Shown here piece after piece: positions 6,202-9,112 of a stretch of DNA of 9,112 nucleotides; within the stretch, counting starts at the first letter, position 1; every line of letters begins with the position of its first letter. The position numbers and the translations under genes are program-made. The notes under the pieces were generated by a model that ran no database searches, was not told the origin of the DNA, and was given only the letters and a program-made list of their open reading frames with translations. Origin of the DNA: Methylotenera sp. (GTDB taxonomy: Bacteria; Pseudomonadota; Gammaproteobacteria; Burkholderiales; Methylophilaceae); assembly GCA_013816325.1 (NCBI GenBank), contig JACDEP010000086.1:1-9112 (forward strand). Direction: 5' to 3'.

Positions 6202-6849
6202 TCAAAGTTCATCATCCTCAGAAAAGCGCTGCTCTTTGAAAGGATCTGCGTAGTTATGATACCCGCGCACTTCCCAAAATCCCGGCCTATCCTCCGCATG
6301 TAGTTCAATACCTTTGAGCCATTTTGCGCCTTTCCAAGCATAGCGTTTAGGTACGATCATCCGCACCGGTCCACCGTGTACTGTAGTGAGCGGATAGCCT
6401 AATACAGAATGCGCAACAATGACGTCATCATCCAGCAAAGCTTCAATATCCAGGTTAGTAGTATAGCCGTCATAGCCATGTAAGGTTGCGAACTTCGCTG
6501 TATCGAGCGGGCCCGCCATCATGAGCAGGTCTTGCGCTTTCACGCCGACCCAGTCCATATCGAGTCGAGTCCAGCGGGTAACGCAGTGAAAATCTGAAAC
6601 ATCAGTGACTTGCGGTAACTGTTGAAATGCATTCCAATCTAGGGTGATTTCATGATCAACCAATCCGTAGATGCGCAGCTGCCAATTGGATTTATTGATG
6701 TCAGGCAGAATACCTAAATCAAGAATAGGAAAGTTTTTTACTTCAGTTTGGCCAGCTGGAACACGCTCATTAGTATTGGCCTTACCCGGCTTGTTCCCTA
6801 TTTTTGCGATGGCGATTTTTCCTGCAATCAGCTTTTTCCAATCTGGCAC
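6202..6849 (-). CDS. Sulfite-oxidase-like molybdopterin-dependent oxidoreductase (cytoplasmic, 215 aa)
   Basis: A single-domain protein of the sulfite oxidase/oxidoreductase molybdopterin-binding fold. The Mo-ligand cysteine is Cys89 in SDFHCVTRWTRLDMDW (85-100). The cofactor-binding region includes GYTTNL (128-133), GYPLTTVHGGPVRMIVPKRY (151-170) and WKGAKWLKGIEL (172-183). The end, GFWEVRGYHNYADPFKEQRF (190-209), is typical of the short sulfite-oxidase-like oxidoreductases. There is no Tat or Sec signal peptide, no heme b5 domain and no dimerisation domain, so it should be cytoplasmic, unlike SorA or MsrP. No YedZ/MsrQ-type or cytochrome partner is encoded nearby, so substrate and electron partner are unknown. 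The start is GTG, fixed by a strong AGGAGGTG ribosome-binding site. It follows lspA after 86 bp on the same strand and may be read from the ileS-lspA transcript or its own promoter. Confidence 0.9.
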   Translation of the reverse strand: MPDWKKLIAGKIAIAKIGNKPGKANTNERVPAGQTEVKNFPILDLGILPDINKSNWQLRIYGLVDHEITLDWNAFQQLPQVTDVSDFHCVTRWTRLDMDWVGVKAQDLLMMAGPLDTAKFATLHGYDGYTTNLDIEALLDDDVIVAHSVLGYPLTTVHGGPVRMIVPKRYAWKGAKWLKGIELHAEDRPGFWEVRGYHNYADPFKEQRFSEDDEL

Positions 6850-6851
6850 AG

Positions 6852-6859
6852 CACCTCCT
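6852..6859 (-). promoter_or_regulatory. Near-perfect Shine-Dalgarno for the GTG start of the molybdoenzyme
   Basis: AGGAGGTG on the minus strand, fully complementary to the CACCTCCT end of 16S rRNA. Four bases separate AGGAGG from the GTG at 6849-6847. It settles the non-ATG start and predicts efficient translation initiation. Confidence 0.88.
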
Positions 6860-6865
6860 GAAGCT

Positions 6866-6877
6866 TATAACGTTATA
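6866..6877. repeat. 12-bp perfect palindrome TATAACGTTATA upstream of the molybdoenzyme
   Basis: The two halves TATAAC and GTTATA are exact inverted copies without spacer, ending 7 bp before the Shine-Dalgarno. It also contains a TATAAC -10-like hexamer on the minus strand, though no matching -35 is seen. It could be a small operator or a chance AT-rich palindrome. Confidence 0.4.
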
Positions 6878-6895
6878 TTCTGCTTGCCTATTTTA

Positions 6896-6921
6896 GATAG
6901 GCTTGTTCGATAGGCTTGTTC
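6896..6921. repeat. 13-bp perfect tandem duplication between lspA and the molybdoenzyme
   Basis: GATAGGCTTGTTC occurs twice in direct succession (6896-6908 and 6909-6921) without mismatch. The first copy also pairs with GCCTAT at 6886-6891 (ATAGGC at 6897-6902, 5-nt loop), giving a 6-bp hairpin. No T-run follows on the minus strand, so it is not a convincing intrinsic terminator. Confidence 0.9.
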
Positions 6922-6935
6922 GCTGATTCTTAAAA

Positions 6936-7391
6936 TTATGCTGATTTTCTAACACTATCTAGCAGTAATAAAGCCACGCCACCGCAGATAGCACTATCTG
7001 CTACGTTAAAGGCTGGCCAATAAAGGCTCTGGTAATGAAAATATAGGAAATCCACCACATAACCGAGGGTTACCCGATCGTATAAGTTACCGATAGCCCC
7101 GCCTAATACTAAGGCTAAACCAAAACAAAAAAGTTTCTGATGAGAATGCTTGCGAAGTAGGTAAGTAATTACGCCGATGGCTACAATTGAAACACCACTG
7201 AAAAATAGCTTCTGCCAGCCGCCCGCACTGGCTAAAAAGCTAAACGCCGCGCCTTCATTATGGTAGCGCACCAAGTCAAAAAAGCTCGTGATAGTCAAAT
7301 GAACGCCATAACTAAAAGCCCTCTGCACAAGATGCTTGGTGTACAGATCAATGGCGACAATGACAGCGCTAATACTCAGCCATTTAAGCAT
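6936..7391 (-). CDS. lspA: Lipoprotein signal peptidase (signal peptidase II)
   Basis: Inner-membrane aspartyl protease that removes the signal peptide from diacylated prolipoproteins. From the ATG at 7391 it is 151 aa, slightly shorter than the usual 160-170. Conserved parts are visible: the first helix with IDLYTK (14-19), YHNEGAAFSF (43-52), GGAIGNLYDRV (98-107, catalytic Asp105) and FNVADSAI (128-135, catalytic Asp132). Four membrane helices fit about 3-17, 62-80, 86-103 and 128-146. The frame stays open to a TTG at 7415 (8 more residues), but the ATG matches the family start better. The start overlaps the last 8 nt of ileS, implying coupled translation. In many proteobacteria fkpB and/or ispH follow lspA; here a molybdoenzyme does. 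Confidence 0.96.
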   Translation of the reverse strand: MLKWLSISAVIVAIDLYTKHLVQRAFSYGVHLTITSFFDLVRYHNEGAAFSFLASAGGWQKLFFSGVSIVAIGVITYLLRKHSHQKLFCFGLALVLGGAIGNLYDRVTLGYVVDFLYFHYQSLYWPAFNVADSAICGGVALLLLDSVRKSA

Positions 7392-9112
7392 GACTACGAT
7401 ACTCACCAGTGCCAAACAGGTTCCTTACGCAACGCCCGCAAATTTTTGGATGCAGTTCCTCAGCACCCACATCTGCACGGTAATGCCAGCAGCGGTCGCA
7501 TTTTGTATGCTGGCTCGGTGTTACTTCGACTCTTAACACGGCATCTGCTTCTTTATGCAAGCTTGCTCTAGAAGTAATCAATACGAATCGCAAATCATCT
7601 TGTAGCTTATGGAGCGAATCGTATATGTTACCGTCCGCATAAATATCTATCTCAGATTGTAGCGATGACCCGACCAAACCAGCCGAACGCTTTTCCTCAA
7701 TCGCTTTATTAGTTAGCGCACGCACTTCTAAAATATCTTGCCAGGTAAGAACGTCTGCTTCACTCATATGATGTTTTGGCAGTTCATACCAAACATCTTC
7801 AAACACCGTTTTATCAGCATCTAGGCCCAAAGTCTGCCAGATTTCATTCGCAGTAAAGCTTAAAATCGGTGCCATCAAACGCATCATGCAATGCGTAATA
7901 TGATAAAGCGCGCTTTGTGCTGCCCGGCGGAGATGCGATGTCTCGCCTGCTGTATAAAGTCTATCTTTAAGAATATCTAGGTAAAAACCGCCTAAATCCT
8001 CTGAGCAGAAACTTACGAACTTCTGTACCGCCAAGTGAAATTCATAACGGTCATAATCAGCCAGCACTTCTGTTTGCAGTTTCTCGGTCAGCACCAAAGC
8101 ATAACGGTCGATTTCCAACCATTCTTTAGGTGGTAACAAATTCTTATGCGCATCAAAATCAGCAATGTTCGCCAACAAGAACTTCATGGTATTGCGAATG
8201 CGACGATAGCTTTCTGCCACGCGTTTCAAGATTTCGTCAGAAATGGTCAGCTCGCCGGAATAATCGGTAGAGGCTGTCCATAAACGCAGGATATCGGCAC
8301 CGTAAGTATCCATCACCTTTTGCGGCACCACTACGTTGCCTTTAGATTTACTCATTTTGTGGCCCGCACCATCCACTACGAAACCATGCGTTAGCAAGGC
8401 ATCATAAGGCGCACGGCCATCAATCGCACAGCCAGTGAGCAATGAGGACTGGAACCAACCGCGATGCTGGTCTGAACCCTCTAGGTACAAATCAGCCATG
8501 CTATGTTCTGAATCGGCAGGCTTCTGTAATTCTGGGCGACGCTTCAGTACAGTCGCATGTGTTGCCCCTGAATCAAACCATACGTCTAAAGTATCTGTGA
8601 CTTTTTTATATTGAGCGGCATTTTCCGGCGCATATTCAGCCAAGAAAGCATCACCATTCAGGCTAAACCAAGCTTCTACGCCTTGCTGTTCAACTTTCAG
8701 ACAAGCCTGTTCAAGTAATTGCAAAGTTTCCGGATGCGGTTCACCGGTCTCTTTATGTACGAATAAGCCCATCGGCACGCCCCAATTACGTTGGCGAGAT
8801 ACGCACCAGTCAGGGCGGTTTTTAATCATAGCCTCTAGACGCGCGCGACCCCAGCTAGGGAAAAACTCAGTTTGATCCACCGCTTTATTGGCATGCTCAC
8901 GCAAACTAACGCCATTTGCATCCTGTGAATTCATACCAATGAACCATTGGTGCGTCGCTAACTGCATCAGTGGCGTTTTATGGCGCCAGCAATGCGGGAA
9001 GCTATGATTCAAACGTGCGCTGGCTAACAATGTGCCGTTTTCCTGCATCACGGCTAAAATCACTTTGTTAGCTTCTTGCCGATTCAAGCCGCGAATTGAT
9101 TCCATCTCAACC
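7384..9112 (-). CDS. ileS: Isoleucyl-tRNA synthetase, C-terminal part (5' end beyond window)
   Basis: Class I aminoacyl-tRNA synthetase charging tRNA-Ile. About 575 residues are visible of a protein normally about 930-960 aa. The frame is open through the window edge, so the ATG at 9105 is internal. Present, in order, are the exit of the CP1 editing domain (HSFPHCWRHKTPL and TPQWF-like THQWFIGM), the SRQRNWGVP segment, DVWFDSGATH, EGSDQHRGWFQSSLL, the HKMSKSKGN ATP-binding signature, the anticodon-binding helical domain, and a C-terminal zinc motif CDRCWHY ... CGRC of the bacterial (E. coli-like) type. The Rossmann HIGH half and most of the editing domain are missing because of the cut. The stop TAA overlaps the lspA start by 8 nt, the classic ileS-lspA arrangement. 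Confidence 0.98.
   Translation of the reverse strand, partial: VEMESIRGLNRQEANKVILAVMQENGTLLASARLNHSFPHCWRHKTPLMQLATHQWFIGMNSQDANGVSLREHANKAVDQTEFFPSWGRARLEAMIKNRPDWCVSRQRNWGVPMGLFVHKETGEPHPETLQLLEQACLKVEQQGVEAWFSLNGDAFLAEYAPENAAQYKKVTDTLDVWFDSGATHATVLKRRPELQKPADSEHSMADLYLEGSDQHRGWFQSSLLTGCAIDGRAPYDALLTHGFVVDGAGHKMSKSKGNVVVPQKVMDTYGADILRLWTASTDYSGELTISDEILKRVAESYRRIRNTMKFLLANIADFDAHKNLLPPKEWLEIDRYALVLTEKLQTEVLADYDRYEFHLAVQKFVSFCSEDLGGFYLDILKDRLYTAGETSHLRRAAQSALYHITHCMMRLMAPILSFTANEIWQTLGLDADKTVFEDVWYELPKHHMSEADVLTWQDILEVRALTNKAIEEKRSAGLVGSSLQSEIDIYADGNIYDSLHKLQDDLRFVLITSRASLHKEADAVLRVEVTPSQHTKCDRCWHYRADVGAEELHPKICGRCVRNLFGTGEYRSHA

Noticed and set aside
6192..6203. GATCACATGATC inverted repeat at the molybdoenzyme stop as an FNR/CRP-type operator for cydA
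   Set aside because: It is symmetric (GATCA-CA-TGATC) but fits neither TTGAT-N4-ATCAA nor TGTGA-N6-TCACA, and it overlaps the stop codon.
6886..6902. Hairpin after lspA as a Rho-independent terminator
   Set aside because: The stem is only 6 bp, AT-containing, and not followed by a T-run on the minus strand.
1..9112. CRISPR arrays, tRNA/rRNA genes, insertion sequences or phage genes
   Set aside because: No spaced repeats, RNA gene patterns, transposase or phage-like proteins were seen; repeats present are single short tandem duplications.

Overview
All recognisable genes lie on the minus strand, so the window reads right to left as ileS (5' end cut off) > lspA > sulfite-oxidase-like molybdoenzyme > cydA > cydB > DUF2474 peptide > DUF2946 protein > TonB-dependent receptor > BNR/sialidase-fold protein (3' end cut off). 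Coding density is very high. The largest gap is 180 bp (6022-6201), and no stretch over 300 bp lacks a gene. The Gram-negative outer-membrane receptor, the ileS-lspA pair, the CIO-type bd oxidase with a DUF2474 subunit and the moderate GC content suggest a proteobacterium. A betaproteobacterium of the Methylophilaceae (Methylotenera-like) kind is my guess from style, not a proven assignment.

Right part (6850-9112): housekeeping ileS and lspA overlap by 8 nt, the usual proteobacterial pairing. Then comes an orphan cytoplasmic sulfite-oxidase-like Mo-cofactor protein with a GTG start and a near-perfect Shine-Dalgarno sequence. The 86-bp gap before it holds a 13-bp tandem duplication, a small hairpin and a 12-bp palindrome.

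Middle (3362-6201): an AT-rich promoter region with a good sigma70-like promoter precedes a three-gene quinol oxidase operon: cydA, cydB (ATGA overlap) and a 48-aa single-helix DUF2474 protein. The small gene is too short for routine ORF calling. Its start region carries a perfect 17-bp tandem duplication that doubles the ribosome-binding/start region and leaves a four-codon mini-ORF (MVEM-stop) just upstream.

Left part (1-3307): a tight three-gene envelope module of a secreted DUF2946 protein (Cys/His motifs), a 778-aa TonB-dependent receptor and, 2 nt later, a secreted Asp-box beta-propeller protein whose mature N-terminus is His-rich. DUF2946 proteins are often found near metal (copper) uptake or resistance genes, so a metal-acquisition role is plausible. 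It is inferred from context; no substrate is visible in the sequence. This module, next to a heme/quinol oxidase operon, is the part most likely to hold something undescribed. The rest is well-known biology.
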